From Burkholderiales bacterium (GTDB taxonomy: Bacteria; Pseudomonadota; Gammaproteobacteria; Burkholderiales; Burkholderiaceae_C): a DNA stretch of 15,360 nt. The translations under genes and the position numbers were made by a program. The DNA is taken from positions 1 through 15,360 of the forward strand of contig JANXTP010000034.1 in assembly GCA_025352345.1 (NCBI GenBank), in the 5' to 3' direction. This document shows, in pieces, positions 1 through 6,438 of the stretch. Below the pieces are notes generated by a model. The model did not search any database. It saw only the letters and a program-made list of their open reading frames with translations, and was not told the DNA's origin. Every line of letters begins with the position of its first letter. Positions within the stretch are counted from its first letter, which is position 1.

Positions 1-1289
1 ACCAGCACCGCGGCACGAGGGCGATCCAGCGCATGGTCGAGTACGCGCCGTCGACGGGTGGACTGGCGCTGTGGGTCAAGCATCTGGATGTGACTGACGA
101 ACCCGACCAGAGCACCGGCAAGCTGACCCCAAGCGCCGCGACCGCGCCGCCGGTCATCACCGACGGCCACACGATCCGCTACAGCGCCGGCTTCGAGGCG
201 CTGCCACTGGCCGAACAGGTCGGTTGGGTGGCTCACGAGGTGCTGCACATCGCGCTGCGCCATCCGCAGCGTTATCTCGACCTGCAGCACCGGCTGGGCG
301 ATGCCGATCTGCAGCTGTTCAATCGGTGTGCCGATGCCATCGTCAACAGCACCCTCGATCACCTGAGTTGGCTGCAACTGCCCGCGAAGGCGGTGACGAT
401 CGACCAGCTGCTGGCCGCCGAAGTCGGCATGCAACACAGTGTCGAGGCGGCGCTGCTGGAATGGGATGTCGAGCGGCTGTACCGCGCCATCGATGACCGC
501 CGACCGCAAACCCAGGGCGGCAAACGCGACGGTCCGCGCGCGGCCAGTGTGCGCGCCTTGGGTGGACAAGATCAAGCCGACCTGAAGCCCGGCACCGACG
601 TGCTGGAGGCGCCCGAAGAAGGCGCCGACCAGGCCCGCGAGTGGAGCGAGCGGATCGCACGTGCCCATGCGAACGACGGCGAGTTCTCGATGCTGCGCAC
701 GCTGATCGCCGACCTGCCGACCACGCACACGCCGTGGGAGCAGGTGCTGCGCACGCAACTGGCGCGCAGCCTGGCGCCCAAGCGTGACATCTCCTGGTCG
801 CGGCCCTCGCGCTCTTACCTGGCGAACCAGGGGCGCGCCGGAGTAAATCGGCGCATGCCCTGGGAACCCGGCTTCAGCTCATCGAAGTCGGTGCCGCGGC
901 TGGTGGTGATCGTTGATGTATCGGGCTCGGTCGACGACGCGCTGATGCAGCGCTTCGCGGGCGAGGTCGAGGCGATCGTGCGTCGACTCGAGGCAGGCCT
1001 GGTGCTGGTGATCGGTGATGAGCAGGTTCGCGAGGTCATCCGCTACGAGCCGGGTCGCTCGGCGCGTGGCCGCAGCGGCCTGCACGACATCGCGTTTCAC
1101 GGCGGTGGCGGTACCGACTTCACACCGCTGCTTGAAGAGGCCGACACGCACCACCCGGACATCGGCGTCGTGCTGACCGACCTCGACGGCCCGGCTCGAC
1201 ACCGTCCGCGCTGGCCGGTGATCTGGGCCGTGCCTGAAGCGAACGCGTCGGCGGTGGCGCCGTTCGGGCGCAAGCTGGTGTTGCGCTGA
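1..1289 (+). CDS. Putative metallopeptidase / VWA-like domain protein (DUF2201 type), 5' end outside window
   Basis: Probable cytoplasmic protein with an N-terminal zincin-like region and a C-terminal von Willebrand A-like region. The frame is open to the window edge. The first ATG (33) sits inside text resembling the conserved family start (RAIQRMVEYAPSTGG), so the true start is probably upstream. Counting from that ATG, HEVLHIALRH (residues 68-77) gives HExxH plus a third histidine, a likely zinc site. The VWA part shows a MIDAS-like DVSGS at 295-299, GGGGTD with Thr361, and LTDLDG with Asp383, which could bind a divalent metal. No signal peptide is visible. In this family such genes often follow a MoxR-type AAA ATPase gene; that neighbour would lie off the left edge. 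The substrate is unknown and proteolysis is unproven. The family assignment is firm, the function is not. Confidence 0.85.
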   Translation, partial: QHRGTRAIQRMVEYAPSTGGLALWVKHLDVTDEPDQSTGKLTPSAATAPPVITDGHTIRYSAGFEALPLAEQVGWVAHEVLHIALRHPQRYLDLQHRLGDADLQLFNRCADAIVNSTLDHLSWLQLPAKAVTIDQLLAAEVGMQHSVEAALLEWDVERLYRAIDDRRPQTQGGKRDGPRAASVRALGGQDQADLKPGTDVLEAPEEGADQAREWSERIARAHANDGEFSMLRTLIADLPTTHTPWEQVLRTQLARSLAPKRDISWSRPSRSYLANQGRAGVNRRMPWEPGFSSSKSVPRLVVIVDVSGSVDDALMQRFAGEVEAIVRRLEAGLVLVIGDEQVREVIRYEPGRSARGRSGLHDIAFHGGGGTDFTPLLEEADTHHPDIGVVLTDLDGPARHRPRWPVIWAVPEANASAVAPFGRKLVLR

Positions 1290-1302
1290 GCTGCGGCTCA
1301 GC
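1285..1302. terminator. Hairpin shared by two convergent stop codons
   Basis: A perfect 7-bp inverted repeat with a 4-base loop, GCTGAGC-TGCG-GCTCAGC. It includes the TGA of the plus-strand gene (1287-1289) and the TGA of the minus-strand gene (1298-1300). There is no T-run on either side, so it is not a textbook intrinsic terminator. It could still stall or stabilise both converging transcripts. Confidence 0.35.
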
Positions 1303-2173
1303 CCGGTGCGTGCAGCGACCGACGTTCCACGGTGACCCAGCCCTGCTGTCGAGGACCTGATGGTCCACGGCGCACCAGCACTGGCGCGTGTACCAGCGCG
1401 ATGCTGAGCCACACCGCAACGCTGAAGTACAGCGACATCCAGACCACCTCGCTCTGCCAGTCGACCCAGCGGTGCGACACCACCCAGCGCTGCGACACAT
1501 CAGCCAGCCCCTGTGCCAGATCGAGGTAAACGCGGCCGCTGGCCTCGTCAGCCAGCCAACGCGACCAGTACATGGGCACATCGACCAGGAACATGAACGC
1601 GACGTACGTGATGCCCATCGCACACCACACCGCCAGCAAGCGGCGCGCCGCCGCATCACACACCGGCCAGATCGCGACCAGGCTGGTGACCAGCAGCGCG
1701 GCACTCAGGCCCCAGATCGATTCCTCGGCCACGTGGCCGATGTTGGAGGTGGTGAGCACCGAATACCAGGAGCAGGTTTCCGCGATCGCGATCAGCGGAA
1801 CCACCACGGACGACACGGTCTTGCCGGCGTGGCTACCGGTCGCGCGCGAGATCTCGCGCAGCATCAGCGCCCACTGCGCGACGAAGCACAGCTCGGCCAC
1901 CGTCGCGACCGAACGCCCGACCGCCACGCTGGACAGCCAGGAGTCGACGATCACCATCCGCTGCACGTCGTAGACCGGCATGAACGATCGGAAGGCGCAG
2001 CCGAGCACGTAGCCGGCCGACAGCAGCAATTGCTGGCGGCGGGTGGCATAGACCTCGGCCGACAACACGCCCTGTCGCCGTCCGAGCACCCGGGCCGACG
2101 CCAGCCAGCCGGCAACATTCAGCACGCTGACCGTGCACAGGAAAAACCACCAGGAGGAGATGCCGTCTGTCAT
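1298..2173 (-). CDS. Uncharacterised protein with about seven transmembrane segments
   Basis: I do not recognise this 291-residue protein. It shows about seven hydrophobic stretches, near residues 7-28, 48-68, 90-110, 122-145, 152-172, 178-202 and 247-271, so it is very likely an inner-membrane protein. No catalytic or transport motif stands out. Tryptophan and tyrosine are frequent at segment edges. Near the C-terminus the motif VSQRWV/VSHRWV is duplicated, reflecting an 18-bp tandem DNA repeat. The ATG at 2173 is chosen because it lies just before the first membrane segment; an in-frame GTG at 2224 would add 17 residues. Neither has a clear ribosome binding site. The gene converges with the metallopeptidase gene and follows the isochorismatase gene on the same strand after about 100 bp. 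Confidence 0.7.
   Translation of the reverse strand: MTDGISSWWFFLCTVSVLNVAGWLASARVLGRRQGVLSAEVYATRRQQLLLSAGYVLGCAFRSFMPVYDVQRMVIVDSWLSSVAVGRSVATVAELCFVAQWALMLREISRATGSHAGKTVSSVVVPLIAIAETCSWYSVLTTSNIGHVAEESIWGLSAALLVTSLVAIWPVCDAAARRLLAVWCAMGITYVAFMFLVDVPMYWSRWLADEASGRVYLDLAQGLADVSQRWVVSHRWVDWQSEVVWMSLYFSVAVWLSIALVHAPVLVRRGPSGPRQQGWVTVERRSLHAPG
1464..1499 (-). repeat. 18-bp tandem duplication inside a membrane-protein gene
   Basis: Two adjacent 18-base units (1464-1481 and 1482-1499) match at 16 of 18 positions. Each encodes six residues on the minus strand (VSQRWV, VSHRWV). The reading frame is kept, so this looks like an in-frame slippage duplication in a loop before the last membrane segment. 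Confidence 0.7.
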
Positions 2174-2275
2174 CACGCTGTCATTGAGCCATGGCAAAGA
2201 ACAGTCAGCAATCGGTAGGGTCACCGAGGCCAGCAGCGATCGCTGGCATGTTCCGTTCGGATCAATCCTTTCGGA

Positions 2276-2821
2276 CTATTTCAACAAGGCCAGCACGCGC
2301 TTGAAACGTCGATTCGTGCTGCTGCGCAGCCACTCGAAAGCGACCATCTCGACGCTGACGATGTCGGCGCCGGCACGGCGCAGGCGTTGCATCGCGAGTT
2401 CGTGGTTTTCCGGCGTTCGGGAACCACAGGCCTGCGCGATCACCGACACCTTCAGATCCGCCTGCAGCAGACCCAGCGCGGTCTGCAGCAGGCAGACATG
2501 GGCCTCACAGCCGGCGATGACGATTTCGCGTGGTGCTTTCGTCCCATCCAGCGGCAACAGGTCGAGCAGCCCTTCGGCGCAGGCATCGAAGTGCGTCTTC
2601 GACAGGGTCGCTTCGCAGCGCTGCCGGATCTCGTCCACGTTGGGCCCGAGCCCTTTCGGGTGCTGCTCGGTGCCGAACACCGGGATGCCGAGTTCGCGAG
2701 CGACTTCGGCCATGCGCACCGCCTGTGCCAACACCTCGGCGCCGCCGTGGATCGCAGGTATCAGGCGCTGCTGGTAGTCAACGAGCACCAGCAGCGAGGT
2801 GGCGGGATCGATCAGTCTCAT
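2276..2821 (-). CDS. Isochorismatase/nicotinamidase-like cysteine hydrolase
   Basis: A 181-residue cytoplasmic hydrolase of the isochorismatase fold (YcaC/nicotinamidase-like), a family that cleaves amides or vinyl ethers through a Cys-Asp-Lys triad. Visible candidates are Asp15 in LVLVDYQQRL, Lys75 in LSKTHFDA and Cys110 in GCEAHVC. The length is normal for the family. The start is fixed at 2821 because this ATG overlaps the TGA of the TetR gene as ATGA. The frame is open further upstream, but that stretch overlaps the regulator and does not look like this family. Co-translation with the TetR gene suggests a role in the pathway that TetR controls, perhaps amide or N-acyl hydrolysis. The substrate is not predictable from the sequence. 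Confidence 0.88.
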   Translation of the reverse strand: MRLIDPATSLLVLVDYQQRLIPAIHGGAEVLAQAVRMAEVARELGIPVFGTEQHPKGLGPNVDEIRQRCEATLSKTHFDACAEGLLDLLPLDGTKAPREIVIAGCEAHVCLLQTALGLLQADLKVSVIAQACGSRTPENHELAMQRLRRAGADIVSVEMVAFEWLRSSTNRRFKRVLALLK

Positions 2822-3570
2822 CGCACGGCCCTGCGAGGCAAAGAGGTCCTCGGTGCAGGGGCGCACGCTCGCGCGATCAGCGCATCGAGGTAGCGGTCGA
2901 ACAGCGTCTGCGACTGCTGACGGAACATGCGGATGCGGCCGGTGTGGCTGAGCAGCAGCAGGCCCACGGTGTGCGCGAACAGCGCGGTCACTTCGGCCTG
3001 CGCCTCGTCGGTGCCGAGGCCGAGCACGGCGAGTGCCTGCTGCGTCGGGGCCAGCGCATCGCGCAAGCGGGCGTTGAGCTGCTCGTTCAGGACTGGCGTC
3101 AGACCGCGCGGCTGCATGCCGTGGAACAGGTAGAAGCCGAGGTCGAGGTCACGCGGGCTCTCGCGGTAAAACTCGAAGAACGCAGTCGCCTTGGCCCGCA
3201 ACGTGCGCTGCGCCAGGCGCAACCGTGCAGCCTTGCCGTGGCCCGATGCCGGTCGGCGTCCGGGCGCCGGTCCGGCCGCGGCGACAAAGGCATTGAGCCG
3301 CTCGAGGGACTCGCCCAGCAACGCGCCGTAAACTTCTTCCTTGCTCGAGAAGTAGCTGTAAATCGCGCCGGGCGTATAGCCGGCGCGCTTGGCGATTTCG
3401 CGCAGGCTGGCACCTTCGAGGCCGAGTTCGAGAAAAGCCGACCGGGCCGCCACCAGCACAAGCTCGCGACGCACGTCGGTCACGGCACGCTGGCGTGCGA
3501 TACGGGCATCGTTGGCGGCTGGAGCGTTCGGCGGCGCCTGTGCGAGCAGGGCCTTGCTGATTCGGGGCAT
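2818..3570 (-). CDS. TetR/AcrR-family transcriptional regulator
   Basis: A 250-residue DNA-binding regulator, longer than the roughly 200 usual for the family because of a basic, Pro/Ala-rich N-terminal tail of about 30 residues. A clear TetR helix-turn-helix spans about residues 55-74 (SLREIAKRAGYTPGAIYSYF), followed by SSKEEVYGALL. The rest would be the ligand-binding and dimer domain, which is not conserved enough to suggest a ligand. The gene is divergent from the HpaB-like gene, and a 15-bp palindrome at 3598-3612 lies between them, the expected layout for a local repressor that also controls itself. Its stop overlaps the isochorismatase start (ATGA), so the two are cotranslated. ATG 3570 has no strong ribosome binding site, and the start could lie slightly inside. 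Confidence 0.9.
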   Translation of the reverse strand: MPRISKALLAQAPPNAPAANDARIARQRAVTDVRRELVLVAARSAFLELGLEGASLREIAKRAGYTPGAIYSYFSSKEEVYGALLGESLERLNAFVAAAGPAPGRRPASGHGKAARLRLAQRTLRAKATAFFEFYRESPRDLDLGFYLFHGMQPRGLTPVLNEQLNARLRDALAPTQQALAVLGLGTDEAQAEVTALFAHTVGLLLLSHTGRIRMFRQQSQTLFDRYLDALIARACAPAPRTSLPRRAVR

Positions 3571-3583
3571 GCCGAAATTCTAC

Positions 3584-3612
3584 ATTGCATCAATGAATTG
3601 AACAGTGTTCAA
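3584..3612 (-). promoter_or_regulatory. Candidate promoter for the TetR-isochorismatase pair
   Basis: Reading the minus strand, TTGAAC (3612-3607) could be a -35 box, followed by a 17-base spacer and TGCAAT (3589-3584) as a weak -10. The -35 box lies inside the palindrome at 3598-3612, as expected for autorepression. This is sequence resemblance only. Confidence 0.35.
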
Positions 3613-3614
3613 AT
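3585..3614 (+). promoter_or_regulatory. Candidate promoter for the HpaB-like/OYE operon
   Basis: TTGCAT (3585-3590) may serve as -35 and TCAAAT (3609-3614) as -10, with an 18-base spacer. The palindrome fills the spacer and the start of the -10, so a bound repressor would block RNA polymerase. The match to the sigma-70 consensus is partial. Confidence 0.35.
3598..3612. promoter_or_regulatory. Palindromic operator, probably for the adjacent TetR regulator
   Basis: TTGAACAGTGTTCAA is a perfect 7-bp inverted repeat around one central base. It lies 27 bp upstream of the TetR start and 31 bp upstream of the HpaB-like start. TetR-family dimers typically bind such short palindromes between divergent genes. 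Confidence 0.7.
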
Positions 3615-3620
3615 AGCGCC

Positions 3621-3647
3621 ATGTCGACATCAAGCCGATCCCGATGA
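3621..3647 (+). other. Eight-codon upstream reading frame overlapping the next start
   Basis: ATG at 3621 opens an eight-codon frame (MSTSSRSR) whose TGA (3645-3647) overlaps the ATG of the HpaB-like gene (3644) as ATGA. It has no clear ribosome binding site, so translation is doubtful. If translated, it could couple initiation to the main gene. Confidence 0.2.
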
Positions 3648-5299
3648 GCGCCTCCCTGCCCGATTCGATCACCGCCGCTGAGGGCGCGCCACCGGTGTCG
3701 GCTGCGCACCTGATGACTGCCGCCGATTACCGCGAGTCGCTGCGCCGCTATCGCCCCGTGGTCTACGTCGACGGCCAGCTGATCGATTCGGTTGCCGATG
3801 CGCCCAACTTGCAGCCGGGTGTCAACGCGCTGGGCGTGACCTACGACTTCGCTCATCGGCCGGAGATGGCGCCACTGATGACGGCGGTGCAGAGCATCAG
3901 CGGCAAGCGGGTCAACCGCATGCTGCACATCAACGAGTCGGCCGGCGACCTGCTGAACAAGCTTGAAGCGGTGCGGCTGCTCTGCCAGGAAACCGGCTGC
4001 GCGCAGCGCTACCTGGCGCATGACGCGCTCAATGCGATTGGCCAGGTCAGCGCCCGCATCGACGATGCCCACGGCAGCACCGAACACCGCGCCCGCTTCG
4101 GTGCTTATCTGCAGCGCGTGCAGGACGAAGACCTGTCGCTCGGCATCGCGATGACGGATGCCAAGGGCGATCGCTCGCGCAAGCCGCACCAGCAGGCGAA
4201 CCCCGACACCTACGTCCACATTGTTGAGCGCAACGCGCAAGGCATCGTGATCTCGGGCACCAAGGCCATCGTCACTGGCGCGCCCTACATGCATGAGTTC
4301 CTGGTGATGCCGGGGCGCAACATGGGTGTGGAAGACGCGGCCTTTGCCGTCTGCTGCGCGGTGCCGGTCGATGCGAAAGGCATCACCATCGTGGCGCGGC
4401 CTGCGGGCCGACCCGGAGACAAAGTCGAGCATGGCGCGCCGCTGTTCTCGCGCCGCTACGGCCAATCGACTGGGGTTGTCATCTTCGACCAGGTGTTCGT
4501 GCCGTGGGAGCGGGTGTTCTTTGCCGACGAGTGGGAGCACTCCGGCACGCTGACCTACCACTACGCGACCCACCACCGCCACAGCTGCATCGCTGCGCGC
4601 GCCGGTTTCGGCGACCTGCTGATAGGTGCCGGCGCCTTGATGTGCGAGGCCAACGGCTTCGACCCCGGTGAGACGAGCAGCCTGCGCGAGCCGATGGTCG
4701 AGCTGATCAAGATCACCGAAGGCTTCTTCGCCTGCGGCGTGGCCGCCAGCGTCTATGGCACACGCGATGAGTACAGCGGCGGCTTCATGCCCGAGCCGGT
4801 GTTCAGCAACATCGGCAAGCTGTTGCTTGCTACACAAATTTACGACATGCACCGGCTGGCGCATGAAGTATCCGGTGGCTTGATCGTCGCCCTGCCCGGC
4901 CCCGATGAAGACCACAACCCCGCCACCGCTGCGACGCTGGCGGAGGTGCTGCGCGCCAACCCGGCCGTGCCATACGACAAGCGCATCGAGGTGGCGCGCT
5001 TCGTCGAAGACCTGACCGCGTCCTACCAGGGTGGCTGGTACTCGGTGATCAGCCTGCACGGCGGCGGATCGCCAGCTGCGATGAAACAGGAAATCTGGCG
5101 CCACTACCCGGTGGGCAGCAAGGTCGAGTTGGTCGAGCGGCTGCTGGACCGCGGTGTTTTGACGCCAGAGCGGCACGACGCAACGCGGGCCATCACTCAG
5201 AATCGTCAGCCCGGCCGCTGCTGCGACGCTGGCTGCACCGCGCCGGGTCAGGCCGTGATGGTGCCGCTGCCCGCCTTGCCTAACTCGAAAGCATCTTGA
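3644..5299 (+). CDS. 4-hydroxyphenylacetate 3-hydroxylase family (HpaB/AbfD-like) flavoprotein
   Basis: A 551-residue cytoplasmic enzyme of the HpaB family, with an acyl-CoA-dehydrogenase-like fold. The family includes FADH2-dependent aromatic monooxygenases and the [4Fe-4S] flavoenzyme 4-hydroxybutyryl-CoA dehydratase (AbfD). The N-terminal text (YRESLRRYRPVVYVDGQLID) and the ARAGFGDLLIGAG region look AbfD-like. Aligned from memory, the AbfD cluster ligands are mostly missing: Cys119 is followed four residues later by Tyr123, and after H310-H-R-H-S-C315 the expected Cys-Lys pair is Ala318-Arg319. A dehydratase cluster is therefore unlikely, and a monooxygenase or isomerase role is more plausible. 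No HpaC-like flavin reductase gene is visible. From about residue 507 there is an unusual 45-residue tail with CCDAGC (526-531). The stop overlaps the next start as TGATG. Confidence 0.82.
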   Translation: MSASLPDSITAAEGAPPVSAAHLMTAADYRESLRRYRPVVYVDGQLIDSVADAPNLQPGVNALGVTYDFAHRPEMAPLMTAVQSISGKRVNRMLHINESAGDLLNKLEAVRLLCQETGCAQRYLAHDALNAIGQVSARIDDAHGSTEHRARFGAYLQRVQDEDLSLGIAMTDAKGDRSRKPHQQANPDTYVHIVERNAQGIVISGTKAIVTGAPYMHEFLVMPGRNMGVEDAAFAVCCAVPVDAKGITIVARPAGRPGDKVEHGAPLFSRRYGQSTGVVIFDQVFVPWERVFFADEWEHSGTLTYHYATHHRHSCIAARAGFGDLLIGAGALMCEANGFDPGETSSLREPMVELIKITEGFFACGVAASVYGTRDEYSGGFMPEPVFSNIGKLLLATQIYDMHRLAHEVSGGLIVALPGPDEDHNPATAATLAEVLRANPAVPYDKRIEVARFVEDLTASYQGGWYSVISLHGGGSPAAMKQEIWRHYPVGSKVELVERLLDRGVLTPERHDATRAITQNRQPGRCCDAGCTAPGQAVMVPLPALPNSKAS

Positions 5300-6414
5300 T
5301 GAGTCACCTTTTTTCACCGTGGCAGCTGGATGCGCTGCGCCTGCCCAACCGCATCGTCATCGCGCCGATGTGTCAGTACTCGGCCGTTGATGGCACGCCG
5401 GGCGACTGGCACATGATCCACCTGGGCCACCTGGCGCTGTCGGGCGCCGGGCTGCTGATCTTGGAGGCCACCGCAGTGTCGCCCGAGGGCCGCATCTCAC
5501 CGCAGGACCTGGGGCTGTATTCCGACGCCAACGAGGCTGGCCTGGCCCGTGTGCTGGCCGCGATTCGCACCCATTCGCCGATTGCGGTGGCGATGCAGAT
5601 CGCGCATGCGGGCCGCAAGGCTTCGAGCCGCGCGCCCTGGGAAGGCGGCACACAGATCCGGCCTGATGAGCCGGGCGGGTGGCAGACATTGTCGGCATCG
5701 AACTTGCCGCATTCAGCCAGCGAAGTGCCACCGCTGGCGCTCGACCGCGCCGGGCTTGTGAAGGTGCGCGACGACTTTGTCGCGACCGCCCGTCGTGGCG
5801 CACGGCTGGGCCTCGACGGCCTCGAGATCCACATGGCACACGGCTACTTGTTGCACCAGTTTCTGTCGCCGATTGCGAACCAGCGCACCGACGACTACGG
5901 CGGCAGCCTGGAAAACCGGATGCGCTTTCCGCTCGAGGTGTTCGACGCGGTGCGCGCTGTGTTCCCCGCTGACAAACCGGTGTGGGCGCGCATCTCGGCC
6001 ACCGACTGGGTGCCCGGGGGCTGGGACATCGATGGCACGCTGGCCTTGTCGCAGGCGCTGAAGGTCCGTGGCTGCGCCGCCATCCATGTGACCACCGGCG
6101 GCCTGTCGCCAGCGCAGGCGATCAAGCTGGGCCCCGGTTACCAGGTGCCGTATGCACAGCGCGTCAAGGCCGATGTCGGCCTGCCCACGATGGCCGTCGG
6201 CCTGATCACCGAAGCCCAGCAAGCCGAAGCCATCATTGCCAACGGCGAAGCCGATGCGGTGTCGCTGGCCCGCGCCATGCTTTACGACCCTCGCTGGCCC
6301 TGGCATGCCGCCGCCGAGTTGGGCACCAAGGTGTCTGCGCCACCACAGTACTGGCGCTCGCAGCCGCGCGAATTCAAGGATCTGTTCGAAGCTGCGAGTT
6401 TCGGCCAGCGTTAG
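5299..6414 (+). CDS. Old Yellow Enzyme family NADH:flavin oxidoreductase (YqjM/XenA-like)
   Basis: A 371-residue FMN-dependent ene-reductase that would reduce activated C=C bonds with NAD(P)H in the cytoplasm. It is a single TIM barrel of normal family length. LPNRIVIAPMCQYSA near the N-terminus carries Cys25, the hallmark flavin-tuning cysteine of the YqjM class. H178 and H181 in IHMAHGYLLHQF are the substrate-anion histidines, with Tyr183 beside them. QRTDDYGGSLENRMRF and the C-terminal ADAVSLARAMLYDPRWP are classic barrel motifs. ATG 5299 shares one base with the preceding TGA, so the gene is translationally coupled to the HpaB-like gene and probably acts on the same compound. It ends 24 bp from the convergent aldehyde dehydrogenase gene. 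Confidence 0.93.
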   Translation: MSHLFSPWQLDALRLPNRIVIAPMCQYSAVDGTPGDWHMIHLGHLALSGAGLLILEATAVSPEGRISPQDLGLYSDANEAGLARVLAAIRTHSPIAVAMQIAHAGRKASSRAPWEGGTQIRPDEPGGWQTLSASNLPHSASEVPPLALDRAGLVKVRDDFVATARRGARLGLDGLEIHMAHGYLLHQFLSPIANQRTDDYGGSLENRMRFPLEVFDAVRAVFPADKPVWARISATDWVPGGWDIDGTLALSQALKVRGCAAIHVTTGGLSPAQAIKLGPGYQVPYAQRVKADVGLPTMAVGLITEAQQAEAIIANGEADAVSLARAMLYDPRWPWHAAAELGTKVSAPPQYWRSQPREFKDLFEAASFGQR

Positions 6415-6438
6415 CTCGCCGGTCGCTCGGCCGCGCGG

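Noticed and set aside
1388..2218. Plus-strand frame opposite the membrane protein
   Set aside because: Its translation is rich in His, Arg and Gln without segments or motifs. The minus-strand frame shows clear membrane segments.
2234..2245. 12-bp palindrome CAGCGATCGCTG in the gap between the membrane protein and isochorismatase genes
   Set aside because: It has no loop and no T-run, and its core GCGATCGC is a common palindrome in GC-rich genomes. Not enough for an operator or terminator call.
3590..5317. A 575-codon open frame on the minus strand opposite the HpaB-like gene
   Set aside because: It mirrors a well-supported coding gene, has Val/Arg/His-rich translation typical of GC-rich antisense frames, and shows no domain.
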